Origin: Draconibacterium aestuarii
Lineage (GTDB): Bacteria; Bacteroidota; Bacteroidia; Bacteroidales; Prolixibacteraceae
Direction of reading: 5' to 3'
NCBI GenBank assembly: GCA_026671195.1
Contig: JAPOHD010000029.1
Location: 26,342-90,341, forward strand
DNA length: 64,000 bases
The number at the start of each line of letters is the position of its first letter. The stretch's first letter is position 1. Below the pieces are notes generated by a model. That model searched no databases. It was not told the origin of the DNA and saw nothing but the letters and a program-made list of their open reading frames with translations. The position numbers and the translations under genes are program-made. This document shows positions 46,319 to 56,225 of the stretch, one piece after another.

Positions 46319-46930
46319 TTACCTGTTGAACGAATTCAGTTTACTCAAGTATTTTCCGATAATATCGAACTCAAGATTGATAACTGTTCCCTCTTTGAAG
46401 GTATGGAAATTCGTCATTTCATGGGTAAATGGAATAATTGCTACCTGGAAAGAATTGTCTTTTGAATTCACCACTGTAAGGCTCACCCCATTAACAGTTA
46501 CAGACCCTTTTTCAACGGTCATATAACCCTTTTGAGCAGCTTCCAGGCTAAACTCGTACTCAAATGTATAATACCAGCTTCCATCGGCTTCTTCCACCTT
46601 TTTACAAACCGCAGTTTGATCGACGTGCCCCTGAACAATGTGCCCGTCCAAACGGCCATTCATCATCATACTGCGTTCAAGATTTACTTTTGATCCTACC
46701 TCCAACAAACCCAGATTCGATTTAATTAACGTTTCTTTTATGGCTGTAACCTTGTATAACTTTTTCTCCTTATCTACCCAAACCACTGTTAAACACACAC
46801 CATTGTGCGACAAACTCTGGTCAACTTTTAATTCGTCGGCAAACGAGCAAGTCAACGTAAAATGTACATTTTCCTGGTCTTTTCCAATTTCTACAACCGT
46901 TCCGTATTCTTCTACAATTCCTGAAAACAT
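46319..46930 (-). CDS. ribE: Riboflavin synthase, alpha subunit
   Basis: Converts two molecules of 6,7-dimethyl-8-ribityllumazine to riboflavin. The 203-residue protein is made of two similar lumazine-binding halves: MFSGIVEEYGTV, LSHNGVCLTVVWVD and NLERSMMMNGRLDGHIVQGHVD in the first, then VEKGSVTVNGVSLTVVNSKDNSFQVAIIPFTHEMTNF-type sequence in the second. The length is standard. It starts 21 bases after the cysS stop on the same strand. No FMN riboswitch was seen, as expected for an internal operon gene. Confidence 0.94.
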   Translation of the reverse strand: MFSGIVEEYGTVVEIGKDQENVHFTLTCSFADELKVDQSLSHNGVCLTVVWVDKEKKLYKVTAIKETLIKSNLGLLEVGSKVNLERSMMMNGRLDGHIVQGHVDQTAVCKKVEEADGSWYYTFEYEFSLEAAQKGYMTVEKGSVTVNGVSLTVVNSKDNSFQVAIIPFTHEMTNFHTFKEGTVINLEFDIIGKYLSKLNSFNR

Positions 46931-46951
46931 AATTCTTCAAATTTGATTCTA

Positions 46952-48427
46952 TTATTTCAAGTTCCAATCAACACCTTCTTTGGTATCCTTTAATTCAATG
47001 CCAATAGCATTTAATTCGTCGCGTATTTTATCGGCAGTTCCCCAATCTTTGTTTGCCTTTGCATCTTTACGAAGTTGAATTAACAACTCAACAGCTCCGG
47101 CTAAAACAGCATTTTCTCCCGACTCGCCAGCTTCCTCAACTTTTAGTCCCAAAATATCAAAGGCCATTGTTTTGTAGAACGACTTCAGTTCTTCCAAATC
47201 GTGGGACGAAATCTTTTCTGTTCCTGCTTTAATCGAATTAATCAATTTAACGCCATCAAAAAGATGTGCTATTGCAATCGGACTGTTTAAGTCGTCGTTC
47301 AGTGCTTCAAAACATTTTTCTTTTAAAGGCAGAATTTCAACACTGGAGCTTTCTGAAGCCGTTAACTCATCCAATGTTTTTATCGCGTTCATCAAACGTT
47401 CAAGCCCCTTTTCTGACGCCTGAAGCGCTTCGTTCGAGAAGTTAATGGTACTTCGGTAATGTGCCTGCAAAATGAAAAAACGAATGGTCATTGGCGAATA
47501 GGCCTGTTCCAATATTTCGTGAGAACCAGTAAATAACTCATCCAATGTGATAAAATTACCCAGCGAACGTGCCATTTTCTGCCCGTTGATGGTAATCATG
47601 TTGTTGTGCATCCAGTAACGTACACTTTCTTTACCACGACAGGCTGTGTTTTGTGCAATTTCACATTCGTGATGCGGAAAGGTTAAATCCATTCCGCCAC
47701 CATGAATATCAAACTCTTCACCTAAATACTTGGTGCTCATTGCTGAACACTCGAGATGCCAACCCGGAAATCCGTCACTCCATTTTGATGGCCAGCGCAT
47801 AATATGTTCCGGCGCTGCTTTTTTCCACAAAGCAAAATCAAACGAATTTTTCTTTTCACTTTGTCCGTCAAGCTGGCGGGTATTTGTTTTTATATCTTCG
47901 AGGTTTCTGCCCGAAAGTTTTCCGTAGTTATAATCCTGGTTGTATTTTTCAACATCGAAATAAACCGAACCGTTTGCCTCGTAGGCATAGCCATTTTTAA
48001 GTATTGAATCAACAACCTCCATCTGTTCGATAATATGACCCGATGCACGTGGCTCAATACTCGGACGGGTAATATTTAAATCATCCATATTACGGTGGAA
48101 TGTATTCATGTACTTCTGAACTACTTCCATGGGCTCCAATTGCTCCAACCTGGCTTTTTTTGTAATACGGTCTTCGCCTGCACCTTCCACTTCATCTTCC
48201 AAATGACCAACGTCGGTTATGTTTCGCACATAACGAACGGTGTTTCCTAAAAACGTTAGATACCGATACAGTAAATCGAACGTTACATAAGGTCTGGCAT
48301 GTCCTAAATGCGAATTGCTGTAAACCGTCGGTCCGCATACGTAAAGTCCGACTTTGCCTTCAACCAAAGGCGTAAACACTTCTTTTTTGCGGCTTAATGT
48401 ATTATATATTACTAGTTGATTTCCCAT
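46952..48427 (-). CDS. cysS: Cysteinyl-tRNA synthetase
   Basis: Class I synthetase charging tRNA-Cys, 491 residues. Seen: [18 protein letters not shown] with the zinc Cys31 and HLGH at 40-43; the [10 protein letters not shown] zinc/selectivity segment; [17 protein letters not shown]; and KMSKS as KMARSLGN, an Ala variant that I believe is common in this phylum. The C-terminal anticodon domain includes [20 protein letters not shown]. It precedes ribE in an operon; a full -7 box lies 27 bases upstream. Confidence 0.95.
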   Translation of the reverse strand: MGNQLVIYNTLSRKKEVFTPLVEGKVGLYVCGPTVYSNSHLGHARPYVTFDLLYRYLTFLGNTVRYVRNITDVGHLEDEVEGAGEDRITKKARLEQLEPMEVVQKYMNTFHRNMDDLNITRPSIEPRASGHIIEQMEVVDSILKNGYAYEANGSVYFDVEKYNQDYNYGKLSGRNLEDIKTNTRQLDGQSEKKNSFDFALWKKAAPEHIMRWPSKWSDGFPGWHLECSAMSTKYLGEEFDIHGGGMDLTFPHHECEIAQNTACRGKESVRYWMHNNMITINGQKMARSLGNFITLDELFTGSHEILEQAYSPMTIRFFILQAHYRSTINFSNEALQASEKGLERLMNAIKTLDELTASESSSVEILPLKEKCFEALNDDLNSPIAIAHLFDGVKLINSIKAGTEKISSHDLEELKSFYKTMAFDILGLKVEEAGESGENAVLAGAVELLIQLRKDAKANKDWGTADKIRDELNAIGIELKDTKEGVDWNLK

Positions 48428-48453
48428 AACTTTTCACTATGAAATCGAGTTGA

Positions 48454-48461
48454 CAAAGGTA
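48454..48461 (-). promoter_or_regulatory. -7 promoter element of cysS
   Basis: TACCTTTG on the minus strand is a full consensus match, 26 bases upstream of the cysS start. Confidence 0.6.
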
Positions 48462-48507
48462 AAATAAAATGATGTATTTTAGGGCTTAATCTAATCCCTT
48501 CGCCGAT

Positions 48508-49164
48508 TTATACTTCTGTTGAATTTTCAGTCTCAACAACTTCCTTCTCTTTCTCTTCTACCTTATTAAAATGCTTACGATAAAAGAGTAAAATAGAGAA
48601 GATCCCAACAGTAATTGCAGAGTCGGCGACATTAAAAACGGGACGGAAAAAGATAAATGGATTGCCTCCAACTTTTGGAATCCACTCTGGATATCTACCT
48701 TCGATTAAAGGAAAGTAGAACATATCTACCACACGACCATGAAGAAAAGTTTCATAACCACCACCTTCCGGAAAAAGAGTGGCTATTTGGCCATAACTGT
48801 CGTTAAAAATCATTCCATAAAACAAGCTATCGATAATATTTCCGATGGCTCCTGCAAAAATCAGCGATATACTTACAATAAATCCAAATGGGATTTCTTT
48901 TTGTTTGGCAAGTTTAAACAAATACCAGCCAATTACAACCACCGCCAAAATTCGAAAAACGCTTAAAAAGATCTTTCCATACTCACCGGCAAACTCGAAA
49001 CCAAACGCCATCCCATTGTTTTCGACAAAATGCAGAATAAACCAATTTTTGAAAACTACAATTTCATCGCCAATTGCGAAATTCGTCTTAATCCATATTT
49101 TTAAAACCTGATCCACAATCAGAATCAGAAAAATTATAATCAGCGACTTTACACTACGCGACAT
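48508..49164 (-). CDS. lspA: Lipoprotein signal peptidase (signal peptidase II)
   Basis: Cleaves signal peptides of lipidated prolipoproteins in the inner membrane. The 218-residue protein has four membrane helices and the aspartic-protease motifs GAIGNIIDSLFYG and FNVADSAITVG. The loop between them (GRVVDMFYFPLIEGRYPEWIPKVGG) is longer than in E. coli, as is usual in Bacteroidota, and the acidic C-terminal tail adds about 20 residues. It lies downstream of the DksA-like gene and ileS. The window encodes many lipoproteins that need this enzyme. Confidence 0.93.
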   Translation of the reverse strand: MSRSVKSLIIIFLILIVDQVLKIWIKTNFAIGDEIVVFKNWFILHFVENNGMAFGFEFAGEYGKIFLSVFRILAVVVIGWYLFKLAKQKEIPFGFIVSISLIFAGAIGNIIDSLFYGMIFNDSYGQIATLFPEGGGYETFLHGRVVDMFYFPLIEGRYPEWIPKVGGNPFIFFRPVFNVADSAITVGIFSILLFYRKHFNKVEEKEKEVVETENSTEV

Positions 49165-49181
49165 ATCCTATCCTTTAAAAT

Positions 49182-49225
49182 AAAAATGCTCTCCGAAATT
49201 CCATTTCATTAGGTTTCGAAGAGCA
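49182..49225 (-). terminator. Hairpin between dksA-like gene and lspA
   Basis: TGCTCT/AGAGCA plus CGAAA/TTTCG stems, interrupted by one mismatch, enclose a 15-base loop. A T-rich tail follows on the minus strand. It may partly terminate the dksA-like transcript before lspA. Confidence 0.6.
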
Positions 49226-49247
49226 ATTTCAAGTGTTTAACTTCTAC

Positions 49248-49625
49248 TTACTTCTGACTGTTTTTCGCATCGATACTTAGTGTTGCATGCGGCACTGCAC
49301 GTAATCTTTCCTTCGAAATAAGCTTACCTGTTTCGCGGCAAATTCCGTAAGTTTTATTTTCAATACGCACTAAAGCAGCCTGCAAATGCTGTATAAATTT
49401 TAATTGACGTTGCGCCAATTTTCCAGCTTCTTCTTTTGAGAGCGTAGCAGCTCCCTCTTCCAATACTTTAAATGTTGGCGATGTGTCTGCAATATCATTT
49501 CCATCGCTCTGATTAATGGAATTTCTATACATCTGATAATCCTCCTGGGCTTTTTCAAGTTTCCCGGTAATCAAGATTCTGAATTCCATCAATTCCTCAT
49601 CCGAATATCTATTTTTCTCTCCCAT
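49248..49625 (-). CDS. TraR/DksA-family protein with degenerate zinc finger
   Basis: 125-residue DksA-like protein. An N-terminal coiled coil spans about residues 8-80, with helical LITGKLEKAQEDYQMYRNSI and EEAGKLAQRQLKFIQHLQAALVRIE. The C-terminal finger reads YGICRETGKLISKERLRAVPHATL. DksA-type fingers usually carry four cysteines; here Cys96 is the only cysteine in the protein, so zinc binding through four Cys is not possible. The finger sequence is otherwise conserved, and this form is frequent in Bacteroidota as far as I know. It may bind RNA polymerase and modulate initiation. It lies between ileS and lspA. Confidence 0.85.
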   Translation of the reverse strand: MGEKNRYSDEELMEFRILITGKLEKAQEDYQMYRNSINQSDGNDIADTSPTFKVLEEGAATLSKEEAGKLAQRQLKFIQHLQAALVRIENKTYGICRETGKLISKERLRAVPHATLSIDAKNSQK

Positions 49626-49801
49626 AATGCAAGGGTTTTAAATCAATCGTTAAATTTCGTCAGTCTATTTATGTTCGAAACATATGTAACTTGCTTAAAA
49701 ACCTCTGTCTTATTACAAGATTTTTTTATTAGCTTGTTTCATGAAGGCCCTAAAATAATAAAAAAACATCATCATTGATCCTGACTGTTAACAAATATTT
49801 C

Positions 49802-52800
49802 TTATACCTTCTCAATTTCTATTTGTGCCGTTACATCCTTGTCGATTTCTACCGCATTTGCCTTCTCAACATCTACATTTTCAACCAAAATTAATGAGTC
49901 GGCCAATGTTTGTGTACAGATATATTCCTTATGTTTTTCAACAGCATCATTAAACCCTACGTGTTTGGCAATAGAAAGTTTTATTCTGTCGGTAACTTCA
50001 AAATCGCTCTCTTTCCTAAGGTTTTGAATTTTATTAATAAATTCTCGGGCAATTCCTTCCTGCTTTAATTCCTCGGTCACATCAATATCAAGGGCAATGG
50101 TCATTTGTCCTTCGGTTGCCACTATCCAGCCGGGAATATCTTCAGTCTGAATTTCAACGTCTTCCAGTGCCAGCATTACTTTCTCATCACCGGCCAAAAT
50201 TTCGTATTCTCCGGCGCTTTCAAAGGCAGAAATTGCATCTTGCCCCAACTGATTTACAGCCCCGGCAATCTGCTTCATCATTTTACCATATTTCGGGCCC
50301 AATGTTTTAAAATTGGGTTTAATCTTTTTGCTGATCACACCGGCAGTATCGGTTAAAAACTCTACCTCCTTAACGTTTACTTCGGCCAGAATAATATTTG
50401 CCACCGCCTCAAAATGTTCCTTAAAATGAGGATTTAACACCGGGACCATTATTTTTCCAAGCGGCTGGCGTACTTTTAGTTTTTCCTTGCGGCGAAGTGC
50501 CAGAATCATGGAAGAAGCTTTTTGCGCAATAGCCATTTTTTCTTCCAGATCTTTATCGATCAGTTTCTCATCGAAAGCAGGAAACTCAGCCAAATGAATA
50601 CTTTGATCAGTTTCTTTTCCGGTGGCTCTATTCAGATCGGAATAAAGCAAATCAGCATAAAATGGCGCAATTGGCGACATCAACCTGGCAATTGTTGTTA
50701 AACAGGTGTACAGCGTTTGATAAGCCGAAATTTTATCTGCCGAATATTCGCCACCCCAGTATCTTTTACGACTCAAACGTACAAACCAGTTGCTCAGGTT
50801 TTCTGACACAAAATCCTGAATAGCACGCCCGGCACGGGTTGGTTCGTAATTTTCGTAGCTTTCGCCTACCTCTTTTATCAATGAATTCAGCAAAGAAATA
50901 ATCCAGCGGTCAATTTCCGGCCGCTGCTCCATTGGAATTTCATCTTCATCGTATGTAAAGCCATCAACATTGGCGTATAAAGCGAAGAAATTATAGGTAT
51001 TGTATAGCGTTCCGAAGAATTTACGTTTTACCTCTTCAACGCCGGCAATATCAAATTTCAGGTTATCCCAGGGTTGCGAGTTGGTTATCATGTACCAACG
51101 CAATGGATCAGAGCCATACTTGTCGATGGTTTCAAAAGGATCAACAGCATTACCCAGTCGTTTCGACATTTTCACGCCGTTTTTGTCGAGTACCAATCCG
51201 TTTGAAATAATATTTTTAAATGCAACCGATTCATCGATCATGGTTGCAATAGCATGAAGAGTAAAAAACCAGCCACGGGTTTGATCAACTCCCTCTGCAA
51301 TAAAGTCGGCCGGAAAAACATCTTTAAAATTCTCCTTCCATTCGAAAGGATAATGACGTTGTGCAAATGGCATTGCACCCGAATCGAACCAAACATCAAT
51401 CAGATCTGACTCGCGGAACATTTTTTCGCCTTTTGGAGAAACCAAAACAATACGATCTACAAACGACTTGTGTAAATCAATCAGGTCATAATTCTCTTTT
51501 GAATTATTTCCAACCTCAAAACCTTTGTAAGGATTTTCAGTCACAAAACCTGCTTCAATCGATTTCTCAATTTCAGCCATTAATTCCTGCGTTGAACCAA
51601 TACAAATTTCCTCTGAACCATCTTCGGTACGCCAGATCGGTAGTGGCGTCCCCCAAAAACGCGAACGACTCAGGTTCCAGTCAACCAGGTTTTCCAACCA
51701 GTTTCCAAAACGACCTGTTCCGGTTGATTGCGGTTTCCAATTGATGGTATTGTTCAGCTCCACCATTTTGTCTTTAACGGCAGTTGATTTTATAAACCAC
51801 GAATCGAGAGGATAATAAAGCACCGGTTTGTCGGTACGCCAGCAATGTGGATAACTGTGAACGTGCTTCTCAATTTTGAACGCTTTGTTGTCCTGCTTCA
51901 ACATAACGGCAATATCTACATCAACCGTTGGAGCATCATCTTCAAGCTTATCGTCGTATTCATTTTTTACCGATCGACCTGCAAAATCGTGGTAACTTGC
52001 TTTATTTACGTATTTTTCAACAAAGGCACTATCCAATTCATTTGTAAGATAGAATTTACCTTTTTTATCAACCAGAGCCTGCATTTTTCCCTCGGTATCT
52101 TCAACAATCAGAGGAGATATTCCGTGTTGTTTTGCAACCCGGTCATCGTCGGCACCAAAAGTAGGAGCGATGTGCACTATTCCCGTACCATCTTCAATGG
52201 TAACAAAATCGCCGGTAATTACTTCAAAGGCCTTCCCTTTTGGTTTTACCCAATCAATAAGTTGTTCGTACTGAACACCTTTTAATTCTTCGCCGGTATA
52301 TTCGGCAAGTATTTTATAAGGGATATTTTTATCTCCCGGGTTGTACTCATCAAAAGATAAATCTTTGTTTTTCGCGCTAAAATAAACCGGGAATAAATCC
52401 TTTGCCAAAATTAAAGTTACCGGAATTCCGGTGTATGGATTGAACGTACGAACTTTTACATATTTAATATTTGGCCCCACGCAAAGTGCGGTGTTCGATG
52501 GCAATGTCCATGGAGTAGTCGTCCAGGCTAAAAAGTATAAATCGGTATCCAATCCTTCGTAAAGGAACTCCGATTTTTCATTTCGGATTGCTTTAAATTG
52601 TGCAATTGCGGTGGTATCTTTTACATCGCGGTAACAACCCGGCTGGTTCAACTCGTGCGAGCTTAAACCTGTTCCTGCCGCCGGCGAGTAAGGTTGAATT
52701 GTGTATCCTTTGTACAGCAAACCTTTTTTGTAGATCTGGCTTAACAACCACCAAACCGATTCAATGTAACGGTTATCGTAAGTAACATACGGATCGTCCA

Positions 52801-53236
52801 TATTTACCCAATACCCCATTTTTCGGGTAAGATCTTCCCACTCGCGGGTATATTTCATCACCTCGGTTTTACAAGCCTGGTTGTATTCCTCAACAGTGAT
52901 TTTTTTGCCAATATCGTCTTTGGTAATGTTCAGAGCTTTTTCTACACTCAATTCCACAGGTAAACCGTGTGTATCCCATCCAGCCTTTCGGTGTACACGA
53001 AAACCTTTCATGGTTTTGTAACGACAGAAAATATCTTTAATGGCCCGCGCCATAACGTGGTGAATTCCCGGCATTCCGTTTGCCGAAGGCGGCCCTTCGT
53101 AAAATACAAATGTTTCGTGCCCTTCTCTGGTAGAAATACTTTTGTGAAAAGTATCGTCTTCTTCCCATCTTTTTAACACGTCTTTGTTTATCTGTGCTAA
53201 ATCTAATTGCTTGTATTCCTGAAACTTATTACTCAT
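49802..53236 (-). CDS. ileS: Isoleucyl-tRNA synthetase, type 2, with GxHH motif
   Basis: Charges tRNA-Ile; 1144 residues, longer than the about 940 of E. coli-type enzymes and in line with the eukaryote-like IleRS2 class. The signature region is EGPPSANGMPGIHHVMARAI: the HIGH motif is replaced by G-I-H-H (residues 57-60), with the first and third positions exchanged. Also seen: AGWDTHGLPVE, the editing domain (TTTPWTLPSN and the conserved GTGIVHIAP segment), KMSKRLGN near residue 687 and the C-terminal anticodon-binding region. IleRS2 enzymes resist mupirocin. The GxHH subset has been reported to be hyper-resistant. It is transcribed away from the sulfatase gene from its own -7 box. Confidence 0.95.
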   Translation of the reverse strand: MSNKFQEYKQLDLAQINKDVLKRWEEDDTFHKSISTREGHETFVFYEGPPSANGMPGIHHVMARAIKDIFCRYKTMKGFRVHRKAGWDTHGLPVELSVEKALNITKDDIGKKITVEEYNQACKTEVMKYTREWEDLTRKMGYWVNMDDPYVTYDNRYIESVWWLLSQIYKKGLLYKGYTIQPYSPAAGTGLSSHELNQPGCYRDVKDTTAIAQFKAIRNEKSEFLYEGLDTDLYFLAWTTTPWTLPSNTALCVGPNIKYVKVRTFNPYTGIPVTLILAKDLFPVYFSAKNKDLSFDEYNPGDKNIPYKILAEYTGEELKGVQYEQLIDWVKPKGKAFEVITGDFVTIEDGTGIVHIAPTFGADDDRVAKQHGISPLIVEDTEGKMQALVDKKGKFYLTNELDSAFVEKYVNKASYHDFAGRSVKNEYDDKLEDDAPTVDVDIAVMLKQDNKAFKIEKHVHSYPHCWRTDKPVLYYPLDSWFIKSTAVKDKMVELNNTINWKPQSTGTGRFGNWLENLVDWNLSRSRFWGTPLPIWRTEDGSEEICIGSTQELMAEIEKSIEAGFVTENPYKGFEVGNNSKENYDLIDLHKSFVDRIVLVSPKGEKMFRESDLIDVWFDSGAMPFAQRHYPFEWKENFKDVFPADFIAEGVDQTRGWFFTLHAIATMIDESVAFKNIISNGLVLDKNGVKMSKRLGNAVDPFETIDKYGSDPLRWYMITNSQPWDNLKFDIAGVEEVKRKFFGTLYNTYNFFALYANVDGFTYDEDEIPMEQRPEIDRWIISLLNSLIKEVGESYENYEPTRAGRAIQDFVSENLSNWFVRLSRKRYWGGEYSADKISAYQTLYTCLTTIARLMSPIAPFYADLLYSDLNRATGKETDQSIHLAEFPAFDEKLIDKDLEEKMAIAQKASSMILALRRKEKLKVRQPLGKIMVPVLNPHFKEHFEAVANIILAEVNVKEVEFLTDTAGVISKKIKPNFKTLGPKYGKMMKQIAGAVNQLGQDAISAFESAGEYEILAGDEKVMLALEDVEIQTEDIPGWIVATEGQMTIALDIDVTEELKQEGIAREFINKIQNLRKESDFEVTDRIKLSIAKHVGFNDAVEKHKEYICTQTLADSLILVENVDVEKANAVEIDKDVTAQIEIEKV

Positions 53237-53576
53237 GAGAATATGCTATAATCTTCTGATTTTAAAAAATATGCAAATATAGAAATTTTTTAGAGGTGAC
53301 GGAGATTCAACTTCTTTAAAATCATTAGAGTTAAATAGACGTAAATCTGTTGTAATCCGGAATTTTTCAGAAAAACACCGCAGTAATTTTTTAAAAATAA
53401 ACCTGCTTAACGGCAATTTAGAGGTCATTCCAACAACTACATTCTAAAATTTTCAACTATTTTTATTGCAACTGACTATTATACTCTATCAATAAAATTA
53501 GAACTTAAGGATGAAACAGGCAGACTCATAATCTGATCTTTCATTTGTAACATAAAAAACCAACAGGCTTAAACCT
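53237..53576. other. 340-base divergent intergenic region, ileS and sulfatase
   Basis: Contains the ileS -7 box (53274-53281). No full -7 match precedes the sulfatase gene. I see no T-box stem-loop features, no small gene and no strong inverted repeat. Confidence 0.5.
53274..53281 (-). promoter_or_regulatory. -7 promoter element of ileS
   Basis: TATATTTG on the minus strand is a full consensus match, 37 bases upstream of the ileS start. Confidence 0.55.
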
Positions 53577-55160
53577 ATGAAAAATTTATTTAGAAGTGCA
53601 ATTGTTCTTATTGTTATCGCAGTATTTTCTGCATGTACAACAAAACAGGAAACGCCACAAAAACCCAACATTTTATTTGCCATTGCCGATGATGCATCGT
53701 GGAAACATTGGGGAGCTTACGGTTGCAAGTGGGTAAAAACTCCGGGCTTCGATCGGGTAGCTGCAAGCGGCATCTTATTTACGCGGGCTTATACGCCAAA
53801 TGCCAAATGTGCACCATCGCGTTCGTGTATATTAACCGGACGTAACAGTTGGCAGTTGGAAGAGGCAGCAAACCACTCTCCCCACTTCCCTGCAAAATTT
53901 AAAACCTATGCCGAGGCGTTGGGCGAAAACGGTTATTGGGTAGGAAGTGTAGCAAAAGGTTGGGCTCCGGGTGATCCGGGTAAAATAAACGGAAAAATAC
54001 GCCAACTAACCGGGCCGAAATTCGATGAATTCAAAACTACGCCCCCGGCAAAAGCAATTTCGAATAACGACTACGCCCGCAACTTTGAATCATTTTTAAA
54101 AGTACGACCCGAAGGGCAGCCGTTTTGTTTCTGGTATGGAAGTACGGAACCGCATCGTGCCTATGAATTTGGAGCGGGCATAAAATATGGTGGCAAAAAT
54201 TTAAATGACGTAAATGAAGTTCCTGCTTTTTGGCCAGATGTTGATACCATCAGAACAGACCTACTTGATTATGCATTTGAAATCGAATATTTTGACAGCC
54301 ACCTCCAAAAGATGCTCAAAAAACTTGATGAAATAGGCGAACTGGAAAATACGTTAGTAATTGTAACAGCCGATAATGGAATGCCTTTCCCTAGAATAAA
54401 AGGGCAATTTTATGAATACTCGAACCATTTACCACTGGCAATTATGTGGCCCAAAGGAATTAATAATCCGGGAAGAATAGTTGATGATTTTGTGAATTTT
54501 ATAGACTTTGCACCTACGTTTCTTGAAATATCAGGACTGACAGCCAAACAATCAGGTATGCAAAAAGTAACCGGAACTAGTTTGACCACTATTTTTAAGT
54601 CAGAAAAAGAAGGCATTATAAATCCTGAGCGAGACTTTGTACTCGTTGGAAAAGAACGGCACGACGTTGGGCGTCCAGACGATCAGGGATATCCGGTACG
54701 TGGATTAATTAAAAACGATTTTCTGTACTTGCGAAATTTTAAGCCGGAACGTTGGCCTTCGGGAAATCCTGAAACTGGATACCTGAATTGTGATGGCAGC
54801 CCCACAAAAACCTATGTTTTAGATACACGACGGTACAAAAGACAAATGAAATACTGGCAGCTCAACTTTGGGAAACGTGTTGAAGAAGAACTTTACAATA
54901 TTAAAACCGATCCTTTTTGTCTGAATAACTTGGCTGACAATAAAAACTTTGCAGCAACAAAAGCCCACATGATCGATGAGATGAATAATAAACTTACCCA
55001 ACAAGGCGATCCTCGAATTATAGGGGATGGCGATATTTTTGATAATTACAAATATTCAGGGGCAGTACAAAATTACTACAACCGCTATATGGCTGGCGAA
55101 ATAATAAATGCCGGCTGGGTAAACAAAAGCGATTACGATTCGGACTTGCAGGAGAAATAG
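53577..55160 (+). CDS. Lipoprotein sulfatase, S1 family
   Basis: 527-residue formylglycine-dependent sulfatase with a lipoprotein signal (lipobox FSAC, Cys20). Metal-site Asp38 and Asp39 lie in [11 protein letters not shown]. The active-site motif [15 protein letters not shown] carries Cys78, the residue converted to formylglycine (C-x-P-S-R form). Further signature parts are the [25 protein letters not shown] segment with the second metal site, and a C-terminal domain with [19 protein letters not shown]. The overall resemblance is to heparan N-sulfatase-like (SGSH-like) members; the substrate is not certain. The gene stands alone, with a terminator after it. The maturase needed for Cys78 is not in the window. 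Confidence 0.9.
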   Translation: MKNLFRSAIVLIVIAVFSACTTKQETPQKPNILFAIADDASWKHWGAYGCKWVKTPGFDRVAASGILFTRAYTPNAKCAPSRSCILTGRNSWQLEEAANHSPHFPAKFKTYAEALGENGYWVGSVAKGWAPGDPGKINGKIRQLTGPKFDEFKTTPPAKAISNNDYARNFESFLKVRPEGQPFCFWYGSTEPHRAYEFGAGIKYGGKNLNDVNEVPAFWPDVDTIRTDLLDYAFEIEYFDSHLQKMLKKLDEIGELENTLVIVTADNGMPFPRIKGQFYEYSNHLPLAIMWPKGINNPGRIVDDFVNFIDFAPTFLEISGLTAKQSGMQKVTGTSLTTIFKSEKEGIINPERDFVLVGKERHDVGRPDDQGYPVRGLIKNDFLYLRNFKPERWPSGNPETGYLNCDGSPTKTYVLDTRRYKRQMKYWQLNFGKRVEEELYNIKTDPFCLNNLADNKNFAATKAHMIDEMNNKLTQQGDPRIIGDGDIFDNYKYSGAVQNYYNRYMAGEIINAGWVNKSDYDSDLQEK

Positions 55161-55178
55161 ACCCTGATTGAAAAAACG

Positions 55179-55213
55179 AAACCGCTCCTTCGATCTTCGA
55201 AAGAGCGGTTTAT
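55179..55213 (+). terminator. Terminator of the sulfatase gene
   Basis: AAACCGCTC pairs with GAGCGGTTT (55179-55187 with 55203-55211), and the inner TTCGA/TCGAA pairs extend the stem after one mismatch. A short T run follows. Confidence 0.75.
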
Positions 55214-55425
55214 TAGTGGGAATATTTTGCTAATGCCGGATTGTTGAAACTCCGGACTGGGTAAATTTTTTCTCAGTTTGTATCGCACCTAAACCTCTGC
55301 TTCTGCATCCTAATGGGATTTCAGGTGTAACAGAACCACAAATTTAGTCGAACGAAATACCTCAGCATTCCTTTTTCAAACTGGTTTAAATATTATTAAT
55401 GAGTCCCGAAGGATAATTATTTCTC

Positions 55426-55737
55426 TTACAATACTAGTGCTGAATTAAATTCACCTTCTACCAAACCGTTTGGTACCATTTTATCAGCTTCTTCTTCGTT
55501 AATCCAAATCTTATCGTTAATCACGTACTTAAATTGGTATTCTTTTTCAGCATCCAACTTTAACGTTTGAGTGAAATCACCGTTTTTAAGTTTTTTCATT
55601 GGCTCAACATCAGTACTCCAATCGTTAAATTCACCAACAATTTTTACTGTATCAGCATCTTGTGATTGTTCTTTTGTAACTCTGAAAGACAATTTACATA
55701 CTGGTTCGCTTTTCAAATACTGTTTTTTTATACTCAT
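55426..55737 (-). CDS. Single-domain CBM48/AMPK-type glycogen-binding protein
   Basis: 103-residue protein consisting of one E-set/CBM48 domain: LSFRVTKEQSQDADTVKIVGEFNDWSTD (the V.l.G.FN.W core), MKKLKNGDFTQTLKLDAEKEYQFKYVIND and IWINEEEADKMVPNG. The isoamylase N-terminal and AMPK beta-subunit domains look like this and bind alpha-glucans. There is no signal peptide, so it is cytoplasmic. No glycogen enzymes are adjacent. A -7 box TATATTTG lies 19 bases upstream. Confidence 0.85.
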   Translation of the reverse strand: MSIKKQYLKSEPVCKLSFRVTKEQSQDADTVKIVGEFNDWSTDVEPMKKLKNGDFTQTLKLDAEKEYQFKYVINDKIWINEEEADKMVPNGLVEGEFNSALVL

Positions 55738-56225
55738 AATTCATTTTTTTGGACCCAAATATATTTGTTGTAAAGTCAATTTTCTGAAACCGTCATCGGT
55801 CTTCTCCTTATACACCAAAGGGCATAAAAACCAATAAACTATAAATACTGATTACCAACCGGCGCCTGTTGGCTATCAATAATTTATCATATCATTGCCA
55901 ATTCAACAGTACTAATCTGAATCATTTTTTATTCAATCTAAATTTTTTGAAGTTTTAGTGTACCCTTTTGGGATTCTGTGATTGTTTTATGGTTTCCGTG
56001 TCAAAAGTATGTCTTTAACATTAATTAACAACTGCTTATCTGCAAAACTACCAGATATTTAACACACAGATAAGATTATTTTTGATCCTTTTTATTGCTT
56101 TTTGTACAAAAAAGTCGCCATACCAACCCCAATTATAACATTTTGGAAGTGACAACAAGTGCCAGAATTCATAAAAAATAACGTTTTCGAATGCCCAAAC
56201 CAGCTAACCGACTCAGTAAAAACAA
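55738..56225. other. 488-base intergenic region
   Basis: The longest gene-free stretch of the window. It contains the promoter element of the CBM48 gene (55756-55763) and an 8-bp inverted repeat CTTATCTG/CAGATAAG (56035-56042 and 56067-56074) followed by a T-rich stretch, which could be a hairpin. No convincing reading frame, tRNA or repeat copy was seen. Confidence 0.5.
55756..55763 (-). promoter_or_regulatory. -7 promoter element of the CBM48 gene
   Basis: TATATTTG on the minus strand is a full consensus match, 19 bases upstream of the start at 55737. Confidence 0.55.
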
